Positions 44,232-54,226 of a DNA stretch of 64,000 bases are shown piece by piece. This DNA is from Portibacter lacus (GTDB lineage Bacteria; Bacteroidota; Bacteroidia; Chitinophagales; Saprospiraceae). The stretch lies in NCBI RefSeq assembly GCF_021533215.1, contig NZ_JAJNKA010000004.1, positions 431,179-495,178 on the forward strand, given 5' to 3'. Below the pieces are notes generated by a model. It saw nothing but the letters and a program-made list of their open reading frames with translations. It was not told the origin of the DNA and did no database searches. A program made the translations under genes and the position numbers. Numbering within the stretch: position 1 is the first letter of the stretch; the number at the start of each line of letters is the position of its first letter.

Positions 44232-45956
44232 TTAATGTTCTTGGGCTGCTCCTGCCCCTCTTGGTATTCTAATGCTTTCCACCATTTCTTGAACGGATTC
44301 TGGCGGCGGTGGTGTTACCCTGCTCACTATCAGTGATATCACTAAGTTAAGTAACATACCGACTGTTCCTATTCCCTCTGGCGAAATTTGTAAAAAATAT
44401 TGGTCAGGTGTTCCACCTCCAAATTTAAAGTAAATAATGTAAGTCGCTGTAAACACTAGCCCTATGATCATACCAGTCACAGCACCTTGCATATTCATCC
44501 TCTTATCGAATATACCCAATATGATCGCGGGGAAAAAGGAGGATGCTGCTAGTCCGAATGCGAATGCAACAATGGCGGCCACATAATCAGGTGGATTGTA
44601 TCCTGCGATTCCTGCAACAACTACTGCAACGGCAATAGAAATTCTTGCTGCTCTTAACTCTCCTTTCTCTGATATATTAGGCATCAACCATTTTTTAAGT
44701 AAATCATGAGAAATAGAACTGGAAATCACGAGTAACAAACCTGCCGCAGTTGATAATGCGGCGGCTAAACCTCCGGCAACCATTAATGCAATCACCCATG
44801 CAGGCAATTTGGCAATTTCAGGACTTGCAAGAACAATGATATCTCGATCAAATGTGACCAATTCATTCCCCTTCCAACCTTTCTCTGTTGCTACTGTATT
44901 TACAAAATTTTCGTTTTTATCATTATAATATTGAATCCGACCGTCTTCATTTTTATCTTCAAATTTTAGCAGCCCCGTTTCTTCCCAACTCTTAAACCAT
45001 CCCGGTACTTCAGCGTATTCTACATTATCTATACTTGTAATCACATTGGTACGCGCGAATACCGCGACTGCTGGAGCTGTAGTGTATAAAATCGCTATAA
45101 AAAGTAATGCCCATCCAGCTGATTTCCTTGCATCTCTAACCTTCGGCACTGTGAAGAAACGAACAATAACATGCGGTAATCCTGCCGTTCCTAGCATTAA
45201 AGCTGCCGTCACACAGAAGAGATCTATCCTGGGTTTATTGGGACTTGTATATTCATTAAATCCGAGATCTATAGAAAGTTGATTTAACTTGGCTAACATA
45301 GCAGTACCATCTGACATCGCTCCACCCATTCCTAATTGTGGAATAGGATTATCTACCATCTGAATACTAACGAAAACAGCTGGTACGGTAAATGCAAATG
45401 TCAATACGCAAAATTGAGCAACTTGAGTATAAGTGATTCCTTTCATACCACCCAATACTGCATAGAAGAAAACAATGGCGACACCAATGATTACTCCAGT
45501 TCCAAATTCGACACCTAAGAATCTTGAAAACGCAACACCTACACCCTTCATTTGTCCTACGACATAAGTGAAAGAAACAAATAGAGCACAGATCACCGCT
45601 ACAAGTCTTGCGGTCTGTGTATAATATCGTTCTCCGATAAAATCGGGAACTGTGAATTGTCCAAATTTACGAAGATAAGGTGCTAGCAATAACGCTAGTA
45701 GTACATATCCACCTGTCCAACCTAGCAAATACTGAGCTCCATCATATCCCATGAAAGATATTAATCCCGCCATGGATAAAAACGATGCCGCTGACATCCA
45801 GTCCGCAGCAGTTGCCATTCCATTCAGAATTGGATGAACTCCTCCTCCTGCAACGTAAAACTCTTTAGTTGACCCTGCTCTTGCCCAGATGGCAATTCCG
45901 ATATACAATGCAAATGTTAAACCTACGATAAGGTATGACCAAGTTTCAATATTCAT
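44232..45956 (-). CDS. Sodium:solute symporter, acetate-type (VC_2705 subfamily)
   Basis: 574 residues with about 13 membrane helices. GGVHPILNGMATAADWMSAA (about 38-57) and the sodium-site helix are typical of the SSS family; a soluble insert at about 290-370 is seen in the subfamily that pairs with a DUF4212 small subunit. It should import acetate or a related monocarboxylate with sodium. It overlaps the DUF4212 gene by 4 bp and precedes acs. Confidence 0.92.
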   Translation of the reverse strand: MNIETWSYLIVGLTFALYIGIAIWARAGSTKEFYVAGGGVHPILNGMATAADWMSAASFLSMAGLISFMGYDGAQYLLGWTGGYVLLALLLAPYLRKFGQFTVPDFIGERYYTQTARLVAVICALFVSFTYVVGQMKGVGVAFSRFLGVEFGTGVIIGVAIVFFYAVLGGMKGITYTQVAQFCVLTFAFTVPAVFVSIQMVDNPIPQLGMGGAMSDGTAMLAKLNQLSIDLGFNEYTSPNKPRIDLFCVTAALMLGTAGLPHVIVRFFTVPKVRDARKSAGWALLFIAILYTTAPAVAVFARTNVITSIDNVEYAEVPGWFKSWEETGLLKFEDKNEDGRIQYYNDKNENFVNTVATEKGWKGNELVTFDRDIIVLASPEIAKLPAWVIALMVAGGLAAALSTAAGLLLVISSSISHDLLKKWLMPNISEKGELRAARISIAVAVVVAGIAGYNPPDYVAAIVAFAFGLAASSFFPAIILGIFDKRMNMQGAVTGMIIGLVFTATYIIYFKFGGGTPDQYFLQISPEGIGTVGMLLNLVISLIVSRVTPPPPESVQEMVESIRIPRGAGAAQEH

Positions 45957-46210
45957 ATTTCGTCTACATTAAAGCTTTTATCTAATCTATTCATAAGCCA
46001 CACATACACGAATATTAAAATAACGAAAACGTAGATAGCACCTTGCTGAGCGAACCAAAATCCTAAAGGAAATCCTAGAAAATTAAACTGATTGAGTTGA
46101 TCTGCAAAAATAATTCCGCAGCCATAAGATACTGCAAACCAAATACTAAGAAGTATGGCTAAATACTTGAGATTCTTCCGCCAATACTTTTTACGTTCAA
46201 CTATGTCCAT
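45953..46210 (-). CDS. DUF4212 symporter small subunit
   Basis: 85 residues with two helices (about 17-35 and 50-72) and the motifs YWRKNLKYLAILLSIWFAVS and FPLGFWFAQQGAIYVFV. It is the standard partner of SSS-family acetate symporters and overlaps the large subunit gene by 4 bp, so it is translationally coupled. It is the first gene of the operon. Confidence 0.93.
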   Translation of the reverse strand: MDIVERKKYWRKNLKYLAILLSIWFAVSYGCGIIFADQLNQFNFLGFPLGFWFAQQGAIYVFVILIFVYVWLMNRLDKSFNVDEI

Positions 46211-46429
46211 TTTTCCATTTTAAACTGAAATGTTAATATAGAATTTAATTTACGACTTTGTAAAAAGAACAGACAAATATTTACTAAAATGTGAAGAAAT
46301 TAGACTTAACTATGGTTTTATTATAATATTCAATTCTTTTCCTTAGATGGATCGAGAATCCGAAGCGCCTTATCTGAGAGTTGCATAATTCAGCTACGTC
46401 AAGTCATGCTCATTTTATTTGTCCCAGTG

Positions 46430-47372
46430 TAGCTTCATTTTCTCACACAAAACGAGGCTTCATGGTCTCATATAAAGTGAGGCTATGAATATGACGCGAT
46501 GGAAACATCAAGTCTTTAGACATCCTTCACAACTAAGCTAAGCCATGATCATTGATAGGCTGACGGTAGGTCAGACTATCAGATCATTATATTTTTCTCA
46601 GAAAAACTTCATAGAATTACCCAAGGTGTAGTTTCATTTTCTCACATAGTGCGAGGCTTCATGGTCTCACATAAAGTAAGGCTATGTATATGACGCGATG
46701 GAAACATCAACTTTAAGGACATCCTTCACAACTAAGCTAAGCCATGATCATTGATAGGCTGACGGTAGGTCAGACTATCAGATCATTATATTTTTCTCAG
46801 AAAAACTTCATAGAATTCCCCAAGGTGTAGCTTCATTTTCTCACACAAAACGAGGCTTCATGGTCTCACATAAAGTGAGGCTATGAATATGACGCGATGG
46901 AAACATCAACTTTAACGACATCCTTCACAACTAAGCTAAGCCATGATCATTGATAGGCTGACGGTAGGTCAGACTATCAGATCATTATATTTTTATCAGA
47001 AAAACTTTATAGAATTCCCCAAGGACAAGCTTCATCTTCTCGCATAGTGCGAGGCTTCATGGTCTCACATAAAGTGAGGCTATGAATATGACGAGATGGA
47101 AACATCAACTTTAAGGACATCCTTCACAACTAAGCTAAGCCATGATCATTGATAGGCTGACGGTAGGTCAGACTATCAGATCATTATATTTTTCTCAGAA
47201 AAACTTCATAAAATTACCCAAGGACAAGCTTCATCTTCTCGCATAGAGCGAGGCTTCATGGTCTCACATAAAGTGAGGCTATGAATATGACGCGATGGAA
47301 ACATCAACTTTAACGACATCCTTCACAACTAAGCTAAGCCATGATCATTGATAGGCTGACGGTAGGTCAAGA
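46430..47372. repeat. Tandem array B: five copies of an exact 199 bp unit
   Basis: GAGGCTTCATGG marks copies at 46454, 46653, 46852, 47051 and 47250, all 199 bp apart. Each copy has a hairpin TTCATGGTCTCAC / GTGAGGCTATGAA with two G-T pairs, and a second one, TGATAGGCTGAC / GTCAGACTATCA around GGTAG, extended by ATGATC / GATCAT. The first hairpin is also found, inverted, in array A. No ORF is convincing. The flanks 46211-46429 and 47373-47401 hold no gene; the former includes the acetate operon's upstream region. Confidence 0.95.
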
Positions 47373-47401
47373 TAGCAATCATAATTGCACATCGTAAAAT
47401 C

Positions 47402-48523
47402 CTAACTGGTCTTCCGATAATTCATCACCGCCCAAGTATTGAAAAAAATCGCAAAGCCAATCATCACATAAATATGATTTGTTATATTCTTCAGCATACT
47501 TCCTTTCAAAACCACCATTCGCATCACTTCTATAAAGTAAGTCACTGGATTACTATAAGCAATATACTTCGCCCATTCCGGCATCGACTCAATCGGTGTG
47601 AACAATCCACTCATTAAAATAAAGACCATCATAAAGAAAAATGCAATAGACATCGCCTGTTGTTGCGTCTGCGAATAAGTGGAAATCAACAATCCGAAAC
47701 CTAGAAGAGCAACCAAGAACAAGAATAAATAGCCATATAATAAAAACAGATTTCCCAGTGGTACAATCTGATAAACTAACCTTGCAACGACAAAAAATCC
47801 AATCGTAAAAATGAAAATCCCGATCACCAGAAATGGAATCATCTTACCCAAAATATACAGATGCTTCTTAATAGGCGTGACATTAATCTGTTCGATCGTT
47901 CCCACTTCTTTCTCTTTCACAATATTAAGACTACACATATATGCTCCGACCATGGTCACCAGTAATACCAAGATCGCTGGTACCATAAAAATCTTGTAAT
48001 TCATATTGGGATTAAACCAATTCAGAGAAACCACTTCTATATTTTTCAGTGGTGCTGCATTTCCAGAGGCAATCGCGTCAACCATAATATTCTGATTGAA
48101 ATTCTGAATAATACTATTCAAATAGGATGCACCTAATCCTGCCTTCGTCCCATTAATTGCATTGACCGCTATAAAAACCTGCTGCGCACCATCTTTAATT
48201 AAGTTCTGTTCAAAGTGACTAGGGATTTCTAATATCAGATCTGAAGCATCTAATTCAATTTCATTCATAGCAGCTTGGTATGAATCACCAAAACTCACTA
48301 ATTGAAAATAGCCAGAAGAAGTCACCGCATTTATTAAGTCATTCGAATATTCCGAACGATCATGGTCTACTATCGAAATGTTGATATTCTTAATTTCGAA
48401 ATCTGCAGCAAGTGGCAGGACCAACAACTGAATAATCGGCATCATGAAAATCATCGGCAGCAAACTCTTATTACGGAATATTTGCTTGAACTCTTTCACC
48501 AGTAAAAATTTCAATGTTCTCAT
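47402..48523 (-). CDS. ABC-2 export permease, second subunit (YbhR-like)
   Basis: 373 residues. One N-terminal helix (about 20-38), an extracytoplasmic domain (about 40-175) and five C-terminal helices (about 180-370), with KEKEVGTIEQINVTPIKK near 208-225, the ABC-2 coupling segment. It is the last gene of a six-gene export unit and overlaps its partner permease by 4 bp. Comparable E. coli proteins (YbhS/YbhR) pump cations and drugs. Confidence 0.92.
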   Translation of the reverse strand: MRTLKFLLVKEFKQIFRNKSLLPMIFMMPIIQLLVLPLAADFEIKNINISIVDHDRSEYSNDLINAVTSSGYFQLVSFGDSYQAAMNEIELDASDLILEIPSHFEQNLIKDGAQQVFIAVNAINGTKAGLGASYLNSIIQNFNQNIMVDAIASGNAAPLKNIEVVSLNWFNPNMNYKIFMVPAILVLLVTMVGAYMCSLNIVKEKEVGTIEQINVTPIKKHLYILGKMIPFLVIGIFIFTIGFFVVARLVYQIVPLGNLFLLYGYLFLFLVALLGFGLLISTYSQTQQQAMSIAFFFMMVFILMSGLFTPIESMPEWAKYIAYSNPVTYFIEVMRMVVLKGSMLKNITNHIYVMIGFAIFFNTWAVMNYRKTS

Positions 48524-49626
48524 GATAATCTGATTTTGAATTTTCTAATACTGATGAAAAGTAACAGCACAGTCATCCCGATAAGAATAAGTGTTTCTTT
48601 ATAGATCGCTGAAATACCCAGCCCTTTTATCATGATTGATTTCACAATGATAAAATACCACTTCGATGGTAAGATATTAGCAAAATACTGGAGTGGCAGT
48701 GGCATATTCTCTAGTGGAAATAGAAAACCTGTCAACAACATCGTCGGAATTAACATGCCCATTAAGGAAATTAACATGGCTGCTTGCTGAGAATCTGTAC
48801 TATTCGAAATAAGCAAACCCAAGGAAAGTGCACATAATATTAAGATACTGCTTTCGAAATACAAAAGGAAAATACTTCCATTCAGCGGCATATCTAATAA
48901 GACAACACTCATGATCAATATTACCGTCAGGTTAATCAACGAAAGAAAGAAATAAGGAACCGCCTTCGAGATGATCACAGTAAATGGATTCATCGGTGAA
49001 ACCAATAAAATCTCCATCGACCCACTTTCTTTTTCCTTCACAATTGAAACCGAAGTCATTAAAACACAAACCAACAAAAGCACCAAAGAGATTACGCCAG
49101 GAACAAAATTAGTCGCTCCTTTAAGTGTTGGATTGTATAACATTCGAATCTCTGGAACAACCTGCATGGGCGGACTATTTCCTGCATTCAAAGTCTGCTT
49201 GTAGTCCATTATGATATTAGAGATATAACTGGTCAATGTTGAAGCCGTGTTAGGATCAGAAGCATCAGAGATGACTTGCAAACTACCGTGTGTCGAATGA
49301 AAAATCTGATCTTCTATATCGCTTGGAATCACGATTGCAATTTTCGCCGAGCCTTGCTTAAATGCTTCTTCTATTTCAGAATGATCCGTGGTCACTCGTT
49401 TTACTTCGAAAGACTTCGATGCTGAAATTTTATGAATGATCTCATGGGAATAATTGTTATTCGCATGATCACAGATTAAGACATCAGCACTTTTAATCTC
49501 ATTGCTTAATGCAAAACCAAAGAGCACAATCTGAACAATCGGAAGCCCAAAAAGCATTAACAGCGTTTTGCTGTCTCGAAAAACATGCTTGAACTCTTTT
49601 TTCACAAATATCATGAACTGCTTCAT
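48520..49626 (-). CDS. ABC-2 export permease, first subunit (YbhS-like)
   Basis: 368 residues with the same layout: helix 1 (about 22-42), outer domain (about 45-175) and five helices, with KEKESGSMEILLVSPM near 201-216. It is a diverged paralogue of the permease that follows and would form a heterodimer with it. It overlaps the next gene by 4 bp and abuts the ATPase gene upstream. Confidence 0.92.
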   Translation of the reverse strand: MKQFMIFVKKEFKHVFRDSKTLLMLFGLPIVQIVLFGFALSNEIKSADVLICDHANNNYSHEIIHKISASKSFEVKRVTTDHSEIEEAFKQGSAKIAIVIPSDIEDQIFHSTHGSLQVISDASDPNTASTLTSYISNIIMDYKQTLNAGNSPPMQVVPEIRMLYNPTLKGATNFVPGVISLVLLLVCVLMTSVSIVKEKESGSMEILLVSPMNPFTVIISKAVPYFFLSLINLTVILIMSVVLLDMPLNGSIFLLYFESSILILCALSLGLLISNSTDSQQAAMLISLMGMLIPTMLLTGFLFPLENMPLPLQYFANILPSKWYFIIVKSIMIKGLGISAIYKETLILIGMTVLLLFISIRKFKIRLS

Positions 49627-50369
49627 TATTCACCTCGTTTTGCGGCCCTAGCCAAGTGATAAAAAACATCATCCATTGATTCTACATTGTATTTCAACTT
49701 CAACTTTTCAGGAGAATCTAATGCTGCTATTTTGCCATCTACCATCATCGAAACCCGATCGCAATACTCTGCTTCATCCATATAATGTGTCGTTACAAAA
49801 ATGGTTATGCCTCGTTGTGCAGCTTCATATATTAAGTCCCAAAATTGCCTCCTTGTAATAGGGTCCACTCCTCCCGTCGGTTCATCTAAGAAAACAATGG
49901 AAGGTTCATGAATGACGGCCACTGAAAAGGCCAATTTTTGTTTCCATCCAAGCGGAAGTGAAGCAACTAATTTACCAGATTGAGATTCTAATCCAAGAGT
50001 ATCTATCAGTTTATTTGTTTGCAATTTCAGTGCTTTATTGCTTAGTCCATAAATCCCACCAAAAAATCGAATATTCTCCTTCACGGTCAGGTCTTCGTAA
50101 AGCGAAAATTTCTGACTCATATATCCGATCTTCGTCTTGATTTTCTCTGTATCCTTATAGATATCGAATCCCGCAATAGTAGCACTTCCGCTTGTTGGCT
50201 TTGAAAGACCACAAAGCATCCGCATGGCTGTCGTTTTGCCCGCTCCATTGGCACCCAGAAAACCGAAAATCTCACCTCTTTTAACTTCGAAACTGATGTG
50301 ATCGACAGCAGTAAAAGATCCAAAAGATTTCGTGAGTTGATCCGTGATGATTGCGTGCTCTGAATTCAT
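49626..50369 (-). CDS. ABC transporter ATPase with LPLGWKQ signature (YbhF C-half-like)
   Basis: 247 residues. Walker A GANGAGKTT (near 38-46), signature LPLGWKQ (near 138-144) in place of LSGGQ, and Walker B VFLDEPTGGVD. The same LPLGWKQ variant occurs in the C-terminal half of E. coli YbhF as I recall it, so this and the next ATPase appear to be a split form of YbhF. It powers the exporter at the inner membrane. Its stop shares one base with the permease start. Confidence 0.92.
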   Translation of the reverse strand: MNSEHAIITDQLTKSFGSFTAVDHISFEVKRGEIFGFLGANGAGKTTAMRMLCGLSKPTSGSATIAGFDIYKDTEKIKTKIGYMSQKFSLYEDLTVKENIRFFGGIYGLSNKALKLQTNKLIDTLGLESQSGKLVASLPLGWKQKLAFSVAVIHEPSIVFLDEPTGGVDPITRRQFWDLIYEAAQRGITIFVTTHYMDEAEYCDRVSMMVDGKIAALDSPEKLKLKYNVESMDDVFYHLARAAKRGE

Positions 50370-50373
50370 GCTT

Positions 50374-51291
50374 TTAGTTTGACATTAATTGAATAAAACA
50401 ATCTTCTATTTCTGGTTCGATCTTTTTAATGTCGATCGCTTCATGTTTATCATTGGCCAGCGTTTGATGAAGCAATTGTAATTCGTTTTCCGAAGGCTCA
50501 TTTAATGTAATGTGGTGATATTCTCCGAAGGAATGAACAGATTTAATTTCAGGAATAGCTCTCAGATCGGCAAGCAGCTTGATCATATGCTCGGTCTTAA
50601 TGGCAAATAGTGGATCGGGAAATGATGATTTTATATGCGTCGGTGTATTCACAGATAATATTTTCCCTTTTTGCATTAAAGCAATTCGCTCGCACAAGTT
50701 CGCTTCATCCATATATGGTGTCGATACAATAATCGTAATTCCTTCCATTTTCAGTCGTTTCAACATGTCCCAGAATTCTTTCCTAGAAACCGTATCTACA
50801 CCAGTAGTCGGCTCATCCAAAAACAAGACTTCAGGTCGATGAATTAACGCACAACAAAGTGCTAATTTCTGCTTCATTCCACCTGATAAGGCTCCAGCTC
50901 TTCTATTCTTAAATGGCTCGATGTGTTCATAGATATCCTTGATCAAATCGTAGTTTTCTTTAATCGAAGTATTGAAAATAGTTGCGAAGAAACTTAAGTT
51001 CTCTTCCACCGATAGATCTTGATACAATGAAAACTTTCCCGGCATATATCCTACCTTCCTGCGAATGGCTTTATAATCTTTTACCACATCAGATCCATTC
51101 ACTATTGCTGATCCAGAATCGGCTAACAGCAAAGTGGTTAATATCCTAAAGAGTGTTGTCTTACCAGCCCCATCGGGACCTATTAATCCAAACAACTCTC
51201 CTTTTTCCACTTCTATATTAATGTCATCCAGCGCCTGGATATGCTCTTTCGGAAACGACTTGCAGATATTTTCTACGATGATATCTTTCAT
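50374..51291 (-). CDS. ABC transporter ATPase with canonical signature (YbhF N-half-like)
   Basis: 305 residues. Walker A GPDGAGKTT (near 37-45), signature LSGGMKQ (near 137-143), Walker B LFLDEPTTGVD, and a C-terminal extension of about 80 residues with an ACT-like pattern. It lies 1 bp after the membrane fusion gene and 4 bp before the second ATPase. Two different ATPases imply a heterodimeric motor. Confidence 0.92.
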   Translation of the reverse strand: MKDIIVENICKSFPKEHIQALDDINIEVEKGELFGLIGPDGAGKTTLFRILTTLLLADSGSAIVNGSDVVKDYKAIRRKVGYMPGKFSLYQDLSVEENLSFFATIFNTSIKENYDLIKDIYEHIEPFKNRRAGALSGGMKQKLALCCALIHRPEVLFLDEPTTGVDTVSRKEFWDMLKRLKMEGITIIVSTPYMDEANLCERIALMQKGKILSVNTPTHIKSSFPDPLFAIKTEHMIKLLADLRAIPEIKSVHSFGEYHHITLNEPSENELQLLHQTLANDKHEAIDIKKIEPEIEDCFIQLMSN

Positions 51292-51292
51292 C

Positions 51293-52279
51293 CTACTTGA
51301 AATTTACTTCAGCGTACATTCCCATTTTATAAGATCCATCATTCTTCACTAAAATCTTGATAGCGTAAACCTTATTGGCTCTTTCATCTTTCGTCTGGAT
51401 CGTTTTAGGTGTAAATTCTGCTTTGCTGCTAATCCATGAAACAGTTCCCGTGGTTTCCTTGTATCCTCCACTTCCATCATCCGTTAGCACAGTAACTTGA
51501 TCATTCAGTTTGATCTGCGCCAACTGGTTTCCGCTGATGTAAGCCTTCAGGGTCATTTCTGAAAGATCAGCAATTTTGTATAGCGGTCTTCCCATAGATA
51601 CAAATTCTCCATCATAGACGAATTGTGTAGTCACCGTTCCGTTGAAATCATTCACAATTGTGGCATCATCAATCTGTTTTTGAATCATTTCCAATCTTTT
51701 CAGCGTTGGCTCTATTTCACTGGTAATTCCTCTATTCATCACGCTGACGTTCTTTTTCGCAGCTTCAACTTGGGCATTTAACACTTGAATCTGCATTTCT
51801 GCGCCCTTTAGTTTCTTGACCAAAATAGACTTCTGACCAGTTAAATCATCTAATTGTTTTTGAGGTGCAGCTTTCGCTTCCACTAAATTCTGAAATCGCC
51901 CAATCTCCTTATCGAGGATTTCGATTTGCTGTTCTACAGTAGCAATTTGATCTTCTTGAACACGCTTCTGAGCTTCCAGAATGAAGACTTGTGGCCCAGC
52001 ATCATTGGTTTTCTTACCTATTGCACCGATACTTGCTTCTATCTGTTCAGCTTGCAATTGCAATGCCGAAACATCTACATGACCGATGGTATCTCCAGCT
52101 TTTAATTCTTGGCCCTCATGAATTTCTAAGTCCAATATTTTCCCTGTAGCTTGAGCGCTAATAGTTCGTTCGATCGCCTCGAAACTCCCAGTAGCATCGA
52201 AATTATTATCAGTGGATTTACAAGCGGATAAGAGCAATCCGCTTAATACGATGAGGCCTAATATATTTTGATTTTTCAT
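51293..52279 (-). CDS. Membrane fusion protein, HlyD family (YbhG-like)
   Basis: 328 residues. Lipoprotein-type signal with LLLSACKS (Cys20), a barrel/lipoyl half (about 30-70, TGKILDLEIHEGQELKAGD), a long coiled coil (about 75-205) and the returning lipoyl and beta-barrel halves (about 210-328). It links the inner membrane ABC transporter to the TolC-like outer membrane channel encoded upstream. Confidence 0.92.
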   Translation of the reverse strand: MKNQNILGLIVLSGLLLSACKSTDNNFDATGSFEAIERTISAQATGKILDLEIHEGQELKAGDTIGHVDVSALQLQAEQIEASIGAIGKKTNDAGPQVFILEAQKRVQEDQIATVEQQIEILDKEIGRFQNLVEAKAAPQKQLDDLTGQKSILVKKLKGAEMQIQVLNAQVEAAKKNVSVMNRGITSEIEPTLKRLEMIQKQIDDATIVNDFNGTVTTQFVYDGEFVSMGRPLYKIADLSEMTLKAYISGNQLAQIKLNDQVTVLTDDGSGGYKETTGTVSWISSKAEFTPKTIQTKDERANKVYAIKILVKNDGSYKMGMYAEVNFK

Positions 52280-52291
52280 TAAGTTGCTTTT

Positions 52292-53569
52292 TTAATTTCC
52301 GTTGATAAATGAAAGCGTATATTTTGCGAGCAGCAATTGAATCTTGTAAACAGCCATTTCCAAGTTTGCTTTATGTTCTGCATTGAGATACTGAATATAT
52401 TCTAAAGAGGTAATCATTCCATTTTCTAGTTGAACCTCAGCCGACTTCCTAATTTCGCTCCTCAAATTCACGAGTTTCTGACTTTCCATGATTAACGCAT
52501 TATATTTATTGACCTCTTCAGAATTTTGGGCTAGGTCAATTTGTGTATTGAACAAGAAAGTTTCTTTTTGATTTTCAATTTTTAGCCCATTAATTGCTAA
52601 AAGATTTCGATCATTTTTCAGCGAATACAAATTAGATAAGTTCCAATTTAATCGCAATCCACCTATATAATAAGGGTCAAATGAATTGCTCAGAAAATTC
52701 AGTGCAGGTCTGCCATAACCAGCTTGAAGAAAAATACCTAAATTAGGTATCCAGCGATTGTCTATTTCTTTGTTTTTAATGCTAAGTGCAGACTGCTGAA
52801 GATTGAAGAGTGAAAGTTCAGGTCTATTTATGTCTGTAGTATTGGGAGCATTTTCAGGAATTACTAATTCCGTTTTTTGGTCAATGTTTTGGCCTGTAAT
52901 CCAAGCTAACATATTCAGATAAGTGCTGCGCTGTGACTCCGCTTGTATGCGTTTCTGAGAAGCATTTAAAGATTCAGCTTCTAGTAAATGAGCATTACTT
53001 AAAGTAGAAACACCATTTTCCACTGCTGCTTCTGACATTGTTAAGACATTAGACAAGTCTTCGCTTAGGATTTCTAATTGCTCCAACTGTAAATCGATCA
53101 GTAAAATACCAAAATAGATCTGGTTAACTCTTTGCTTAATCTGGTACAAGCTCACTTCTAATTCTTGCTCTTCCGTTTCCCTTCCTTTTTCAATGAGTTG
53201 TTTTTTAGTCTTTATGTGCGAACCATTTAGGAGTGGTTGGTAGATATCTGCATATACTTTATACTGATCCTTGTCAATGGATTCAATCTCAAGGTTAGGA
53301 AGATCAATCGGCAGACTAGTCACGTCTGACTGATAGCTTGCTTGCCCATTTAAGGAAACCATTGGCAAATATTGCTTTGATGCATTACTTAAGTTGTATT
53401 CAGCAGATTTCCCGATGAGATCGTATTGCTTCGAAAGTGGTAAGTTAGACTTTGCCCAAGCCTGACATTCTTCCAATGTTATTTTTGCTACAATTTGAGC
53501 AAATGCGGGAGAGCTCAAGCCAATTAAGGAGATAAAAACAATCAAAAGTAATATACGCATCTTCTTCAT
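52292..53569 (-). CDS. TolC-family outer membrane efflux protein
   Basis: 425 residues with a signal peptide (MKKMRILLLIVFISLIGLSS, cleaved near FAQ). Two repeats of long helices with LSKQYDLIGKSAEYNLSNAS and later VNLRSEIRKSAEVQLENGM correspond to the OEP fold. It should be the outer membrane duct of the adjacent exporter. It is 12 bp upstream of the fusion protein gene and 42 bp downstream of the regulator. Confidence 0.92.
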   Translation of the reverse strand: MKKMRILLLIVFISLIGLSSPAFAQIVAKITLEECQAWAKSNLPLSKQYDLIGKSAEYNLSNASKQYLPMVSLNGQASYQSDVTSLPIDLPNLEIESIDKDQYKVYADIYQPLLNGSHIKTKKQLIEKGRETEEQELEVSLYQIKQRVNQIYFGILLIDLQLEQLEILSEDLSNVLTMSEAAVENGVSTLSNAHLLEAESLNASQKRIQAESQRSTYLNMLAWITGQNIDQKTELVIPENAPNTTDINRPELSLFNLQQSALSIKNKEIDNRWIPNLGIFLQAGYGRPALNFLSNSFDPYYIGGLRLNWNLSNLYSLKNDRNLLAINGLKIENQKETFLFNTQIDLAQNSEEVNKYNALIMESQKLVNLRSEIRKSAEVQLENGMITSLEYIQYLNAEHKANLEMAVYKIQLLLAKYTLSFINGN

Positions 53570-53611
53570 TTTTTTGTTTTAATCATTTGTTTAACATATG
53601 GTCAAAAAAAA

Positions 53612-54226
53612 TCACTTTACTTGCAACATGGACTGAATCCAAAGCGGGACAAGCCTTTTTCGCTCTTGAATCAGCTCGATCAAATCTGTCCTTGGCAATC
53701 CAGTAACTACAGAAACCATCGGTGTTACGATAAACGGAAACACAACAAGACCTGCAAAATTCATCAAGAAATGAGCTGGATGAACAGGCGGAATGACTCC
53801 CTCTTTAACTGCTTCTGTATACTGTTTTAGAAAGACTGAATTTTTAGCCATTTCTAAAGCACCAAGCTTACTTGTAAATTGATCTGGATGCTGTCTAACT
53901 TCATTCAATATAAAATTAGCGATGTCCGGATTTTGCGACAACATATCAATATATATAATTGCTAACTCCTGCAATTTCTCAAGGAAATTCGTCTCTGCAT
54001 TATTAATAACAACTACTAAATCAGAAAAGAAATGCTGAATAGACTCCATCATAATGATGTCATACAACTTCTTCTTACTTCTAAAATAATAATTGAGTAA
54101 TGCCAGATTGATTTGAGCAGCTTCAGCGATATCCCGCGTCTTGGTTCCTGCGAATCCTTTTTCATGAAATAACTTTCTCGCTGCCTCCTTTATTAAACCC
54201 TCCGTTTCTGACTCTTTATCTGACAT
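53612..54226 (-). CDS. TetR-family regulator of the exporter (CecR-like)
   Basis: 204 residues. The helix-turn-helix spans about 10-55 (GLIKEAARKLFHEKGFAGTK, LALLNYYFRSKKKLYD). It is the first gene of the operon, as CecR (YbiH) is for ybhGFSR in E. coli, so autorepression and efflux induction by a ligand are likely. TTAATTGTAATTATTAG directly upstream and TTTAATTGG-like AT-rich repeats near 54262-54313 could hold operators. Confidence 0.9.
   Translation of the reverse strand: MSDKESETEGLIKEAARKLFHEKGFAGTKTRDIAEAAQINLALLNYYFRSKKKLYDIIMMESIQHFFSDLVVVINNAETNFLEKLQELAIIYIDMLSQNPDIANFILNEVRQHPDQFTSKLGALEMAKNSVFLKQYTEAVKEGVIPPVHPAHFLMNFAGLVVFPFIVTPMVSVVTGLPRTDLIELIQERKRLVPLWIQSMLQVK

Noticed and set aside
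46211..47401. A transposon or insertion sequence in the 1.2 kb gene-free gap
   Set aside because: No transposase frame, terminal inverted repeats or target duplications were seen; the gap is explained by the 199 bp tandem array.
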